The notes under the pieces: generated by a model
Seen by the model: only the letters and a program-made list of their open reading frames with translations
What the model was told of the DNA's origin: nothing
Database searches by the model: none
Position numbers and translations under genes: made by a program
Part shown: in pieces, positions 26,237 through 34,828 of the stretch
How the letters are laid out: each line of letters opens with the position of its first letter
How positions within the stretch are numbered: position 1 is the first letter of the stretch
Assembly (NCBI GenBank): GCA_031259965.1
Contig: JAIRKT010000024.1
Coordinates: 1-41,699, forward strand
From: Christensenellaceae bacterium
GTDB lineage: Bacteria; Bacillota; Clostridia; Christensenellales; DTU072
DNA: 41,699 bases
Direction of reading: 5' to 3'

Positions 26237-28279
26237 ATGACTGTATACAAACAGGATAAAATTCGAAATGTCGCATTAATTGGACACAGTGGTGAGGGTA
26301 AAACCTCGTTGTTAGAAGCACTTTTGTATAAGACAAAAGTACTTGACAGGTTAGGACGTGTAGACGATGGAACAACCGTATCTGATTACGATCAGGAAGA
26401 AATTGCTCGAAAAATATCAATTAGTTTATCTTGTGCCTACACAACTGTAGGTGATTATAAGATTAATTTCCTTGATGTTCCTGGTTTTTTTGATTTTGAA
26501 GGTGAATTAGTAGCTGCGCTAACCGTAGCGGACGCAGCGATTGTTGTGACAACCGCATCTGGTATTGTCTCTGTCGGCGCTGAAAAAGCTATAGATTATT
26601 GTATCTCAGAAAAAATACCTGTTGCTATTTTTATAAATGGAATAAATAAAGAAAATTCCGATTACAAAAAAACCATTGAGGCATTTAAAGAAAGGTATTC
26701 AAACAAAATACTCCCAATCGAATTACCAATTATGAATGGATTTAAATCTGTAGGTTTTGTAAATTTGCTAGATTATTGTGCCTATCAATCACTAGGTGCT
26801 AATGAAATTAATATACCAGATTCTATGCTAAATGAAGCAGGCGCAGCTCGTGATACCATATCTGAGATTGCGGCAGAAGCTTCTGAAGAATTAATGGACA
26901 AATTTTTCGGTGGAGATCCTCTAACCGCTGCTGAAATCAAATCTGGTATTGCGTCAAGATTTGCAGCGGCGGAAATTATACCAGTTACAGCAGGTGTAGC
27001 TGTAAATCCAATTGAACCTGGGGATTTAATTAAATACATTATAGAAATTTTTCCAGATCCATCTAAGGGACGTGGATTAAAATATGATAATGGAAAGAAA
27101 ACTTTAAAATGCGGCGATGGCAAATTCGCAGCACAAATTTTTAAATCGGCTGTAGATCCTTTTGTTGGAAAATTGCTTCTCTTTAAGATTATACGAGGGA
27201 AGTTGTCTGCAGGTGAGTTAATATACAATTCCAATAAAGAAGAGAACGAAAAAGCAATTTCTCTCTCAATTGTAAGAGGCAAGAAACAGGATAATGTGGA
27301 AACACTATACGCAGGTGACATAGGAGCACTCGCGAAACTCTCATACACCTCAAATGGCGACACATTATGCGACACAACTGAACGTATAATTTTTGATCCC
27401 ATTAACTTCCCACAACCATCAATTTCATTATCTGTTGTAGCGCTTGAAAAGGGATCCGAAGAAAAAGTAATTGCAGGATTAACTAAATTAATGGATGAAG
27501 ATTCATCATTTAAATTAGAGAAAAATGTAGAAACTAACGAGATGTTGCTGAGTGGACAAGGTGAGACTCAACTTGATGTTTTGTGTAAAAAACTTAAAAA
27601 CAAATTTAAAGTTTCCGCTGTTTTAAATCCACCACGCGTGGCCTATCGTGAGACAATAAAGAAAACTATCGAACAACAAGGAAAACACAAAAAACAATCT
27701 GGTGGACATGGACAATATGGTGATGTTCATATTAGATTTGAGCCTTGCTATGATAACGAATTCGAATTCCATGAGGAAATAGTAGGAGGTATTGTTCCAA
27801 AACAATATATCCCAGCAGTTGAAAAGGGTTTGAGAGAATCAATAGCACATGGCGTCCTAGCTGGTTATCCTGTTCATGGGCTTAAAGCAACATTGTTTTT
27901 TGGAAGCTATCATGATGTCGATTCTAATGAACTATCATTCAAAATGGCAACAGGCATTGCTTATAGAGAAGGTTTAGTTAAAGCTAACCCTGTATTACTA
28001 GAACCTATTATGACTATAAAAATCAGTGTACCAGATGTGTATATGGGCGACATAATGGGTGACCTCAGTAAACGAAGAGGCCGCATTCTTGGAACAGAGT
28101 CTGTTGAAGGCAAAACTGTAGTAACAGGTGAAGCCCCACAATCTGAACTAACTAAATATGCTACAGATCTTAGAAGCATGACACAAGGGCGTGGCAAGTT
28201 CACTACTACCTTCTCAAGATATGAAGAGGTCCCAAGCATTCTAGCCCAAAAGATTATAGAAAGTAATAAACAAAATTAG
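26237..28279 (+). CDS. EF-G-like translation GTPase paralogue
   Basis: 680 aa, five-domain EF-G layout. G1 reads GHSGEGKT (16-23). G3 reads DVPGFFDF (80-87): the catalytic His of EF-G (DTPGH) is Phe, as in the EF-G2/FusA2 class where Tyr is common. G4 aligns as INGINKENSDY against VNKMDRENADF, so NKxD has become NGIN (134-137), losing both guanine-reading residues. Domain IV GGHGQYGDVHIRFEP and a normal domain V are kept. AGGAG lies eight bases before ATG. It has its own promoter and a strong terminator, so it is a single-gene unit. It probably binds the ribosome but is not the main translocase. Confidence 0.85.
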   Translation: MTVYKQDKIRNVALIGHSGEGKTSLLEALLYKTKVLDRLGRVDDGTTVSDYDQEEIARKISISLSCAYTTVGDYKINFLDVPGFFDFEGELVAALTVADAAIVVTTASGIVSVGAEKAIDYCISEKIPVAIFINGINKENSDYKKTIEAFKERYSNKILPIELPIMNGFKSVGFVNLLDYCAYQSLGANEINIPDSMLNEAGAARDTISEIAAEASEELMDKFFGGDPLTAAEIKSGIASRFAAAEIIPVTAGVAVNPIEPGDLIKYIIEIFPDPSKGRGLKYDNGKKTLKCGDGKFAAQIFKSAVDPFVGKLLLFKIIRGKLSAGELIYNSNKEENEKAISLSIVRGKKQDNVETLYAGDIGALAKLSYTSNGDTLCDTTERIIFDPINFPQPSISLSVVALEKGSEEKVIAGLTKLMDEDSSFKLEKNVETNEMLLSGQGETQLDVLCKKLKNKFKVSAVLNPPRVAYRETIKKTIEQQGKHKKQSGGHGQYGDVHIRFEPCYDNEFEFHEEIVGGIVPKQYIPAVEKGLRESIAHGVLAGYPVHGLKATLFFGSYHDVDSNELSFKMATGIAYREGLVKANPVLLEPIMTIKISVPDVYMGDIMGDLSKRRGRILGTESVEGKTVVTGEAPQSELTKYATDLRSMTQGRGKFTTTFSRYEEVPSILAQKIIESNKQN

Positions 28280-28586
28280 CATGTGACAAGCTAACCTAGC
28301 GCTCATTATACCTCTCAATACAGTTATACCTCTTGTTACCAGTTTGCGAGTGCTAGGTTAGCATTTTCTTGACTAATTATTCATTCTCTTGTTAGCTAGA
28401 TTAGCATTGCTATTTTCATCGAACTTTAAAAAATTTGCTTTTTTCTGCTAGGTATGATATATTTTAATACAGATATTTGATTTAATTATTTCGATTCTGG
28501 ATATCAATTGTGATTCACATTTAAAATATTCTATTGAATAAAATCTATATTTCATCTGACAAAATCTAAAGGTTGGTACTAAATTT
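28280..28586. other. Terminator and promoter region before the asp23-nusB operon
   Basis: 307 bp holding the terminator of the EF-G-like gene (28290-28370) and a plausible promoter TTGCTT-17-TATATT (28435-28463) for the next operon. No gene seen. Confidence 0.55.
28290..28370 (+). terminator. Long-stem terminator after the EF-G-like gene
   Basis: GCTAACCTAGCGCTC (28290-28304) pairs with GAGTGCTAGGTTAGC (28348-28362), 15 pairs with one G-T wobble, across a ~43-nt loop, followed by ATTTTCTT. The stem is exceptionally long and symmetrical for this region. Confidence 0.65.
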
Positions 28587-28922
28587 ATGGTTGAAAAACC
28601 AAAAGATCTGCATTTGCAATCAAATATTATAACATCTATAGCAAATAGTATAGTTGCAACAGCGGAGGGCATCTCTCTTGACGTCTCATCACAATCACCT
28701 TCTTATGGATCTAAGCATTTGAAGAAAAACCGTACAACTATGGTCCATGTTTATGATGATAATACAGTACTAATCGACATGGTAATATCGGTAGTTTTCG
28801 ATAATAGCATCCCTGAATTAGTTTCTGGTTTGCAAGAAAAAATTAAAAAAGAAGTAGAAGGAAGAACACGTTTTAAAGTTCGTAAAATTAATATGCACGT
28901 TTTAAACGTTGTTTTTAGTTAA
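28587..28922 (+). CDS. Asp23/Gls24-family protein
   Basis: 111 aa, the short Asp23 form encoded before nusB in most Clostridia. The recognisable pieces are IANSIVATAEGI near the N-terminus, then VHVYDDNTVLIDMVISVVFD and a C-terminal helix LVSGLQEKIKKEVEG. Members form membrane-associated or cell-envelope stress complexes; the nusB-linked form has no assigned reaction. It is the first gene of the operon, two bases before nusB. Confidence 0.85.
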   Translation: MVEKPKDLHLQSNIITSIANSIVATAEGISLDVSSQSPSYGSKHLKKNRTTMVHVYDDNTVLIDMVISVVFDNSIPELVSGLQEKIKKEVEGRTRFKVRKINMHVLNVVFS

Positions 28923-28924
28923 AT

Positions 28925-29449
28925 ATGATAAGTCGATCAAAAGCACGAGAATCTGTATATAAACTTATATATGAATTTTTATTTCTAAAAAAACAAAACA
29001 AAAAGTCATTATCCATCTTCTTGAGTGCTGATTTAGCGGAAAAAGACCGTGACTATATATCAGATACTTATTTTGGCGTAATCGAAAAATACGATAGTCT
29101 AATTGAGATCATTGCTAGTCATTTGAAAAATTTCACAATTGATAGATTGGTAAAGGCGGATCTGGCAGCTCTTGTATTAGCAATTTACGAAATGCTTTAT
29201 ATCCCTCACATTCCAATTGAGGTTTCAATTTGTGAAGCTGTTGAATTAGTAAAAACCTTTTCAACAGAAAAAAGCAAGCAGTTTGTTAATGGTGTCCTTG
29301 CTTCAATATCAAAAATAATTGCAAGTGGAGAGTCCAAAACCAATCAACCACAATCTGATGATAATGCGGATGTTAGCTTAACAGCTGACTTAAATCATGA
29401 TAGCCTACCAGTTAACCCAACAGATGATTCAAATTGCAATTTAAACTAA
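28925..29449 (+). CDS. nusB: Transcription antitermination protein NusB
   Basis: 174 aa. The helical NusB core spans about 1-140, with SRSKARESVYKLIYEF at the start and the signature DLAALVLAIYEMLYIPHIPIEVSICEAVELVKTFSTEKSKQFVNG near the end (split here in two segments of about 20 residues each by eye). An extra ~35-aa Asp/Asn/Ser-rich tail follows, longer than the ~130-150 aa norm. NusB with NusE binds boxA of rRNA leaders and supports processive rRNA transcription. The start follows the asp23 stop by two bases, so translation is likely coupled. Confidence 0.92.
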   Translation: MISRSKARESVYKLIYEFLFLKKQNKKSLSIFLSADLAEKDRDYISDTYFGVIEKYDSLIEIIASHLKNFTIDRLVKADLAALVLAIYEMLYIPHIPIEVSICEAVELVKTFSTEKSKQFVNGVLASISKIIASGESKTNQPQSDDNADVSLTADLNHDSLPVNPTDDSNCNLN

Positions 29450-29519
29450 TTTTGTGCTATTAAATGCGCTTTTGTTTAACACCACGCATACTAAATTGTA
29501 CAACTAACAAGGTATAATA

Positions 29520-30371
29520 ATGATATTACTCGATGGAAAATGTTTATCTAATCAAATTAAAGAAGAAATAGCTACTGAAATCAGTGCTCTCTATGAAAAA
29601 GATAGTTCTCATAAAATCGGGCTAGCGGTAATTCTAGTCGGTGATAATCTGGCAAGTCAAATTTATGTTAAAAACAAAATCACTGCTTGTTTGCATGTTG
29701 GTATTAAATCATTCCAATACAATTTAAAAGAATCAACTACTGATGATGAATTATTAACTCTTATAGATGAATTAAATGATGATGATAATGTAAATGGTAT
29801 TTTAGTTCAACTCCCACTCCCACCTCACATTGAGGAAGAAAAAATACTAGCAAAAATAGATCCTTTAAAGGATGTTGATGGTTTTACACCATATCAAGTA
29901 GGGCTCTTAACAATTGGTCAAAAATCATTTGTCCCTTGCACACCTAAAGGCATAATAACGCTCCTTGAACGTAATAAAATTGAAATTGCAGGCAGGCACG
30001 CAGTAATTGTAGGGCGTTCAAATGTAGTAGGCAAACCATTAATGCAACTTCTACTTCAAAAAGACGCGACTGTTACAATATGCCACTCTAAAACCAAAAA
30101 CTTATCTGATATAACAAAAAGTGCGGATATCTTAATCGTTGCAGTAGGCAAACCCTGCTTTATAAAAGCTGATATGCTTAATCAGGGTGTAATATTGGTC
30201 GATGTTGGAATAAATAGAGTAGATGGCCGATTAGTAGGCGATGCTGATTTTGAAAATGTTAAAGACAAATGTGCATACATAACACCTGTCCCAGGTGGAG
30301 TTGGGCCTATGACAATTACTATGCTTTTGCAAAACACAGTGGAGGCATATTATGCTAGAAAAAACAGATAA
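29520..30371 (+). CDS. folD: Bifunctional methylenetetrahydrofolate dehydrogenase/cyclohydrolase
   Basis: 283 aa, normal length. The active-site SxxYxxxK is SQIYVKNK, followed by NGILVQLPLPPHI, the KDVDGFTP segment, PCTPKGI and the NADP-binding VIVGRSNVVGKPL. It interconverts methylene-, methenyl- and 10-formyl-tetrahydrofolate in one-carbon metabolism. It lies 70 bp after nusB and overlaps xseA by 20 bases, so it is part of the same operon. Confidence 0.97.
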   Translation: MILLDGKCLSNQIKEEIATEISALYEKDSSHKIGLAVILVGDNLASQIYVKNKITACLHVGIKSFQYNLKESTTDDELLTLIDELNDDDNVNGILVQLPLPPHIEEEKILAKIDPLKDVDGFTPYQVGLLTIGQKSFVPCTPKGIITLLERNKIEIAGRHAVIVGRSNVVGKPLMQLLLQKDATVTICHSKTKNLSDITKSADILIVAVGKPCFIKADMLNQGVILVDVGINRVDGRLVGDADFENVKDKCAYITPVPGGVGPMTITMLLQNTVEAYYARKNR

Positions 30372-31554
30372 ATGCATAAGCGTATCTGATCTAAACACCA
30401 TAATTAGCGCAACTGTTGATGCTATTGAATATCTGCCACCAGTTCTGGGTGAAATCTCTGGCATCGCTATGCATGGCGCACATCTATACTGTACACTTAA
30501 AGATTCAGATTCATTAATATCCTTAATAATGTATAACTATCGCGCTTCAAAATTCATACCTTCGAATGGTGACAAGGTTATTGTAAGGGGACGCCTTAGT
30601 TATTATGCTAAAAACGGAAAATTAAGTTTTATTGCAACATCAATTACAAAAGTTGGCATGGGGAATCTGCGTATAGAACTCGAAGCCTTAAAAACAAAAC
30701 TACGAGAGGCTGGTTATTTTGATGAATCACATAAAAAGAAAATACCCACATATCCCACTAATGTCTGTGTCGTGACAAGCGAAACTGGTGCGGTAATAAA
30801 CGATATCGAGCGTACGATAAGACATGTTAATCAAATGATCAAACTTACTTTGATTAACACAAATGTACAAGGCACAAGCGCAGTATCAAGCATTTGCAGG
30901 GCTTTAGCACATGCAGACACGCAAAACTATGATGTTATAATTCTAGCGCGCGGTGGTGGTTCGTTTGAGGAATTAATGCCCTTTAATGATGAAAAACTAG
31001 CAATCCTTATATACAATCTCAAAACTCCCATCATATCCGCGATTGGACATGCAGAAGATTGTCCCATTTCAGACTTTGTGGCTGATCTAAGAGCAAACAC
31101 ACCTACGGCAGCTGCTGAAACTATTGCATTCTCTGTGCAAGATTTATATTCAAATATAATATCAAACGTGAATGGCATTTTTTCATCTATACAAAGCAAA
31201 CTAAATAAATCTGTTTCTGAAATAAAATATGCTTCTAACAATATTTATTATACATTATCAGCTAAACTTAAATCGCTAAAATCAACAATTTCTGATGACC
31301 TTAAAGATACATATAATAGCATATTAACACAATTAACTGAAAAACTAAATAATATTAATACCATTTCTCGTTTGCTCAAAGAGAATAGTCCTACTAATCT
31401 ATTTAAACAAGGTTATTTCAAAGTAACACACAACAACAAAACAATTTCCACTATTACCAATTTGAAAATTGGTAATACAATTTCTTTATACTCATCAGAA
31501 GGGATTATAAATGCCGAGATAACTCAAATAATTCAAAATAATAAGGAGATATAA
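30352..31554 (+). CDS. xseA: Exodeoxyribonuclease VII large subunit
   Basis: 400 aa. The N-terminal OB-fold DNA-binding domain (about 12-105) precedes the catalytic region with TSETGAVINDIERTIRHVN, LARGGGSFEELMPFNDE and SAIGHAEDCPISDFVADLRA, then a long coiled-coil C-terminus (about 270-350) that contacts XseB. Exo VII degrades single-stranded DNA in repair. GGAGG lies seven bases before ATG inside folD. It is followed directly by xseB. Confidence 0.96.
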   Translation: MLEKTDKCISVSDLNTIISATVDAIEYLPPVLGEISGIAMHGAHLYCTLKDSDSLISLIMYNYRASKFIPSNGDKVIVRGRLSYYAKNGKLSFIATSITKVGMGNLRIELEALKTKLREAGYFDESHKKKIPTYPTNVCVVTSETGAVINDIERTIRHVNQMIKLTLINTNVQGTSAVSSICRALAHADTQNYDVIILARGGGSFEELMPFNDEKLAILIYNLKTPIISAIGHAEDCPISDFVADLRANTPTAAAETIAFSVQDLYSNIISNVNGIFSSIQSKLNKSVSEIKYASNNIYYTLSAKLKSLKSTISDDLKDTYNSILTQLTEKLNNINTISRLLKENSPTNLFKQGYFKVTHNNKTISTITNLKIGNTISLYSSEGIINAEITQIIQNNKEI

Positions 31555-31555
31555 T

Positions 31556-31783
31556 ATGAGTGAATTAACATTCGAACAAAAATTACAGAAATTAGAAACG
31601 CTAGTTGCAAAATCAAAGGATTCCAACTTAACATTAAATGAGTCCTTAAATACTTTTTCTGAAGCTATTAATGCAGCATCTGAATGCATAACTGAATTAG
31701 AAGCAAAAAAGACTGAACTCTATAATCTTAAAATTGAAATGGACAATCTCACAAAGTCTGAAGAAAAGGATGACTCACAATGA
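31556..31783 (+). CDS. xseB: Exodeoxyribonuclease VII small subunit
   Basis: 75 aa, typical for XseB. It opens with LTFEQKLQKLETLV, equivalent to the conserved FEEALxxLExIV, and forms a helical hairpin (EAINAASECITELEAKKTEL). It coats the coiled coil of XseA. AAGGAG lies six bases before ATG. Its stop overlaps the ispA start (ATGA). Confidence 0.95.
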   Translation: MSELTFEQKLQKLETLVAKSKDSNLTLNESLNTFSEAINAASECITELEAKKTELYNLKIEMDNLTKSEEKDDSQ

Positions 31784-32595
31784 TGCTTGAATTCGAAAAA
31801 TTTGTGAATTCTTATGTTTATGGATTGCGCACACAAACTGACGAAAAACTAGCTAGCGCGATTACATATGCTCTTAATGGTGGTGGCAAACGTGTGCGAC
31901 CTAAATTAATGCTCCTTACGTCAGAGGTTATTGGATTATCTAAATCATTAATCATGCCTTTTGCGTTAGCAATAGAATGTATTCATACCTATTCATTAAT
32001 ACACGATGATCTGCCCGCTATGGATAACGATAATTTCAGACGCGGAAGGTTAACTGTTCATAAGGCATACGATTATGCGACTGCAATACTTGCAGGTGAT
32101 GCCCTCCTGAATGCAGCATTTGAAGTTGTTTTAAACCAGTCCAAAGAAATTCCAAATCTTATTCGTGCCGCATCTACGCTTGCATCTGCGTCTGGCGCAA
32201 GAGGAATGGTAGGTGGACAGGCTCGAGAATTGAGTAAATCATGCCACACCACCAGTGAATTGCTAGAAATATACAGCAAAAAAACTGGAGCGTTAATTTC
32301 GGCTTCTATTGTTATACCATGTCAAATTTGTAATATAAATGAAAACGAACTTGCTCTTTTCGAAGAAATTGGAAACACAACTGGTTTAATATTCCAACTA
32401 GTAGATGATATATTGGATATGGAAAAAGAACTCGGTTTGGGCAAACTTACATTTGCAACATTAATGGGTAGTGAAAACACAGAATCCTTTATTAAAGAAA
32501 AGACTGAATATTTACATCGTCTGTTTTCAAAATCAAAATACAACTGTTCCTGTTTGATAAGATATATAGAAGAACTAACATATAGGTCGGTCTAA
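31780..32595 (+). CDS. ispA: Farnesyl/geranyl diphosphate synthase (short-chain prenyltransferase)
   Basis: 271 aa, a little shorter than the ~295 aa norm, mainly in the region after the second aspartate motif. Intact motifs include GGGKRVRPKL, the first Asp-rich motif DDLPAMDND and the second DDILDMEKE. It condenses IPP with DMAPP/GPP to give FPP for undecaprenyl-phosphate and quinones. It starts at the ATGA overlap with xseB. A convergent tlyA-oapA-OLE unit lies 52 bp downstream. Confidence 0.93.
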   Translation: MMLEFEKFVNSYVYGLRTQTDEKLASAITYALNGGGKRVRPKLMLLTSEVIGLSKSLIMPFALAIECIHTYSLIHDDLPAMDNDNFRRGRLTVHKAYDYATAILAGDALLNAAFEVVLNQSKEIPNLIRAASTLASASGARGMVGGQARELSKSCHTTSELLEIYSKKTGALISASIVIPCQICNINENELALFEEIGNTTGLIFQLVDDILDMEKELGLGKLTFATLMGSENTESFIKEKTEYLHRLFSKSKYNCSCLIRYIEELTYRSV

Positions 32596-32647
32596 TTTTT
32601 AAGGTTTCACTAAATTCTAAATTTAAAAAATTTTTACGCCTTATTAG

Positions 32648-33385
32648 TTAACTATTTGCTTTTTCAAATAATGCCAAAATTTCTCTGTTTTTGTCTGCAA
32701 ACGGATGAGGTGCATCTATCACACCACCATTTCTAAGGCCCAGTGCCTCACCAAACGCTATAACATCGTCTCGCGCTTTTTCAACTACTTTTTGATTAGT
32801 TACCATTCCATTTTTATTCAGATATTTACGCCCTACTTCAAACTGAGGCTTTATTAATGTTATCATTTTTGTATTATGATCCATAAATTGTAGTAGTGCA
32901 GGTAATATTAAACGCAGTGAAATAAAAGAGACATCAACTGTTATAATATCTGCTTTGATCCCCAGATCCTCAAAAGTTAAAGACCTCGCGTTAAGTTTAT
33001 CTTTTACACATACTCGTTCATCATTCTTCAATTCATCAGGGAGGGCACATTGTGAGACGTCAACAGCAAAAACCTTTTTAGCACCGCTCTTAATCAAAAC
33101 ATCAGTGAAACCTCCGTTTGATGCTCCTATATCAATTGCGACACAATTCTGAAGGTTAATGTTAAAGTATTCTAGTGCTTTTTTTAGTTTAATACCACCT
33201 AATGAAGCATAATCGCCAATGTTTGATATCAATATAGCGTCATCTGCTGAAACAGCGCGCGCTACTTTGAACTCAACAAGATCATTAACCTTAACCATTC
33301 CTAGCTTAATCAAATTGGATGCGTGTGTTCGAGATCGCGCATAACCATTTAAATACAAAAAAACGTCTAGTCTCATACAATTCAC
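32648..33385 (-). CDS. tlyA: TlyA-family rRNA (cytidine-2'-O)-methyltransferase
   Basis: 245 aa. An N-terminal S4 RNA-binding domain (about 5-60, RLDVFLYLNGYARSR) is followed by an FtsJ-like SAM methyltransferase domain with IDIGASNGGFTDVL as the SAM-binding loop and the catalytic K-D-K-type residues in DKLNARSL and LIKPQFEVG. Start is GTG at 33385, overlapping the oapA stop (GTGA), or ATG at 33376, which better fits the family N-terminus. In Firmicutes tlyA lies with the ispA and recN genes; here it is the last gene of the OLE-oapA unit, on the strand opposite ispA. Confidence 0.92.
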   Translation of the reverse strand: MNCMRLDVFLYLNGYARSRTHASNLIKLGMVKVNDLVEFKVARAVSADDAILISNIGDYASLGGIKLKKALEYFNINLQNCVAIDIGASNGGFTDVLIKSGAKKVFAVDVSQCALPDELKNDERVCVKDKLNARSLTFEDLGIKADIITVDVSFISLRLILPALLQFMDHNTKMITLIKPQFEVGRKYLNKNGMVTNQKVVEKARDDVIAFGEALGLRNGGVIDAPHPFADKNREILALFEKANS

Positions 33386-34020
33386 TTGTTCTTAGAAAAC
33401 ACACTTAAAACTTTGGAGACAAACAATACAACTTCTTTTGATTTTTTTACGGCAAACACCTTTACTATCGCTTTCCCACCAACTGTTAGCGCTGCAACAA
33501 TCCCAGAACAAATTATGCTAATCCAAAAAGGCAGTGACCCAGCGCCAGTCCCTTCTCCAATTGTTTTTAACAATATAGCAGCTGTGCATGCCCCACTTAT
33601 AATTCCGCATATGTCACCTATGACATCACCACATATGCTACTAACTCGTTCAGCGTTTTTAACGAGTTTTACGGCAATCCTTCCACCTTTTATTTTTCTG
33701 GATGCCATAGCAAGTAAAGGAGGCAAATCACACGATGTTGTAGCAATTGCCACTGCGTCGAATAAAATATTTATACAAATTAGTGTTATAAGTAAAATAA
33801 ATGAGATTGCGACATGCGCATATGTTGCGGTCAATTCAGAAATATACGAGAAAAAACACGATAAAAATAGGGTTATTACAATTATCTTAATAGTCCATAT
33901 CGTAATATTCGAGCGCTTCGAATTGTTGCGTGGTTTTGATTTCTGCTTATTTTTATCACCACTTGAGGACTTGTCATCCTTTTCCTTCAAAGTGTGTGCC
34001 GCAGGTATTCTATATTTCAC
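33382..34020 (-). CDS. oapA: OLE-associated membrane protein OapA
   Basis: 212 aa. The N-terminal ~38 aa is strongly basic and polar (KSKPRNNSKRSN), as suits an RNA-binding tail, followed by about four membrane helices (about 40-62, 70-95, 138-158, 166-188) and a basic C-terminus. The central NAERVSSICGDVIGDICGIISG segment is the conserved core of the family known in Bacillus halodurans as OapA, the membrane partner of OLE RNA. The family has distant likeness to CorB/CNNM-type magnesium exporters. Start is GTG at 34020 with GGAG upstream. It lies ~120 bp after the OLE RNA 3' end and overlaps tlyA by four bases. Naming rests on the sequence core plus context. Confidence 0.82.
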   Translation of the reverse strand: MKYRIPAAHTLKEKDDKSSSGDKNKQKSKPRNNSKRSNITIWTIKIIVITLFLSCFFSYISELTATYAHVAISFILLITLICINILFDAVAIATTSCDLPPLLAMASRKIKGGRIAVKLVKNAERVSSICGDVIGDICGIISGACTAAILLKTIGEGTGAGSLPFWISIICSGIVAALTVGGKAIVKVFAVKKSKEVVLFVSKVLSVFSKNK

Positions 34021-34139
34021 TTTTCTCCAGATATCATCATGTTAATGAATCGCTTAATTAAAATATACTAAATTATGAACAAAACAAATCTAAAATTTCT
34101 ATAAATTGCGACTTTTGTTAAATTTGTATAAACAATTAA

Positions 34140-34681
34140 TAAAAGATGGCGGATATGCGAGTAAACCTTGCGCCATAGGTTCGGTAGGATTTCCCTGTTT
34201 CATACCTGCTGTCGCCAACCAGGCGGTTTCCCTTTAAATTCAACAACGCCAATAGTTTTCTATTAGCATAACCGAATCGCCACTTAGAGCACACTATAAT
34301 CCCCGTATATCCAGACAGTCTAGAAATTTTCTTTAACAGAATTGAAATAACCTATCCTCTTTTGCGTTAATGAGTTTCAGATTGCTCAAGAACCATCCGC
34401 ACATTCCGCGCAAGGCAAGCTACACTGCACACAGCCATTTATTACCGCGATGCAGGTTTATCCCCGAGCAGTAAATTGTTCATCCACCAAATCGGGTCTC
34501 CACGAAAATTGGGTCGGCTCTCGCATGCCATTGCAAGACGCCCAAAAATCTTAACTCCCAGCACCAACCCAGATTTGGGCAATCCAAGCCAACACAAGGA
34601 ACTTCATCGATATGCTCTTTTACGGTATTTTAACCCCGTCCTCAACTATTTCAATCCTGACTAGAATACTGCGCCATCGAT
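34140..34681 (-). ncRNA. ole: OLE RNA (ornate large extremophilic RNA)
   Basis: About 540 nt, non-coding on both strands and more G/C-rich than its flanks. It has a near-consensus promoter immediately upstream and lies directly before oapA, the known OLE partner, near ispA and tlyA as in other Firmicutes. Visible pairing: ends GAUGGCG (34672-34678) with CGCCAUC (34145-34151); a 7-bp stem at 34540-34546 with 34574-34580; UUCGGU (34271-34276) with ACCGAA (34180-34185); an AAUAG/CUAUU hairpin at 34251-34264; and CCUG/CAGG and GGUA/UACC stems in the 3' domain. OLE RNA of ~600 nt forms membrane-associated ribonucleoprotein with OapA and affects alcohol, cold and magnesium tolerance. It lacks RNase P and tmRNA signatures. 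Confidence 0.82.
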
Positions 34682-34687
34682 ATTAAA

Positions 34688-34716
34688 ATTATACAATAAA
34701 ATTTAAAAAAATACAA
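34688..34716 (-). promoter_or_regulatory. Promoter of OLE RNA
   Basis: On the minus strand TTGTAT (34711-34716), a 17-bp spacer and a perfect TATAAT (34688-34693). Transcription would start near 34681, just before the terminal GAUGGCG arm of the RNA. Confidence 0.8.
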
Positions 34717-34828
34717 CTTTTAATTAATATTATGTTGTCCATTAAAAAGTTGATTTTGTTATTTTCTATATCGCCTCAGTTTGCTACCATTTTTACTGAA
34801 TGTTAACACTCCGTTTTTAGCCAAAAGC

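Noticed and set aside
33386-34045. 219-aa plus-strand frame antisense to oapA
   Set aside because: It mirrors the oapA reading frame, has no ribosome site and no recognisable motifs; oapA has GGAG, coupling to tlyA and a conserved core.
34476-34664. 62-aa plus-strand frame inside the OLE region
   Set aside because: It lies antisense within the structured RNA, lacks a ribosome site and has no family resemblance.
34140-34681. RNase P RNA, tmRNA or a group II intron instead of OLE RNA
   Set aside because: The GAGGAAAGTCC motif of RNase P, the tRNA-like ends of tmRNA and a domain V hairpin are all absent, while oapA directly downstream supports OLE.
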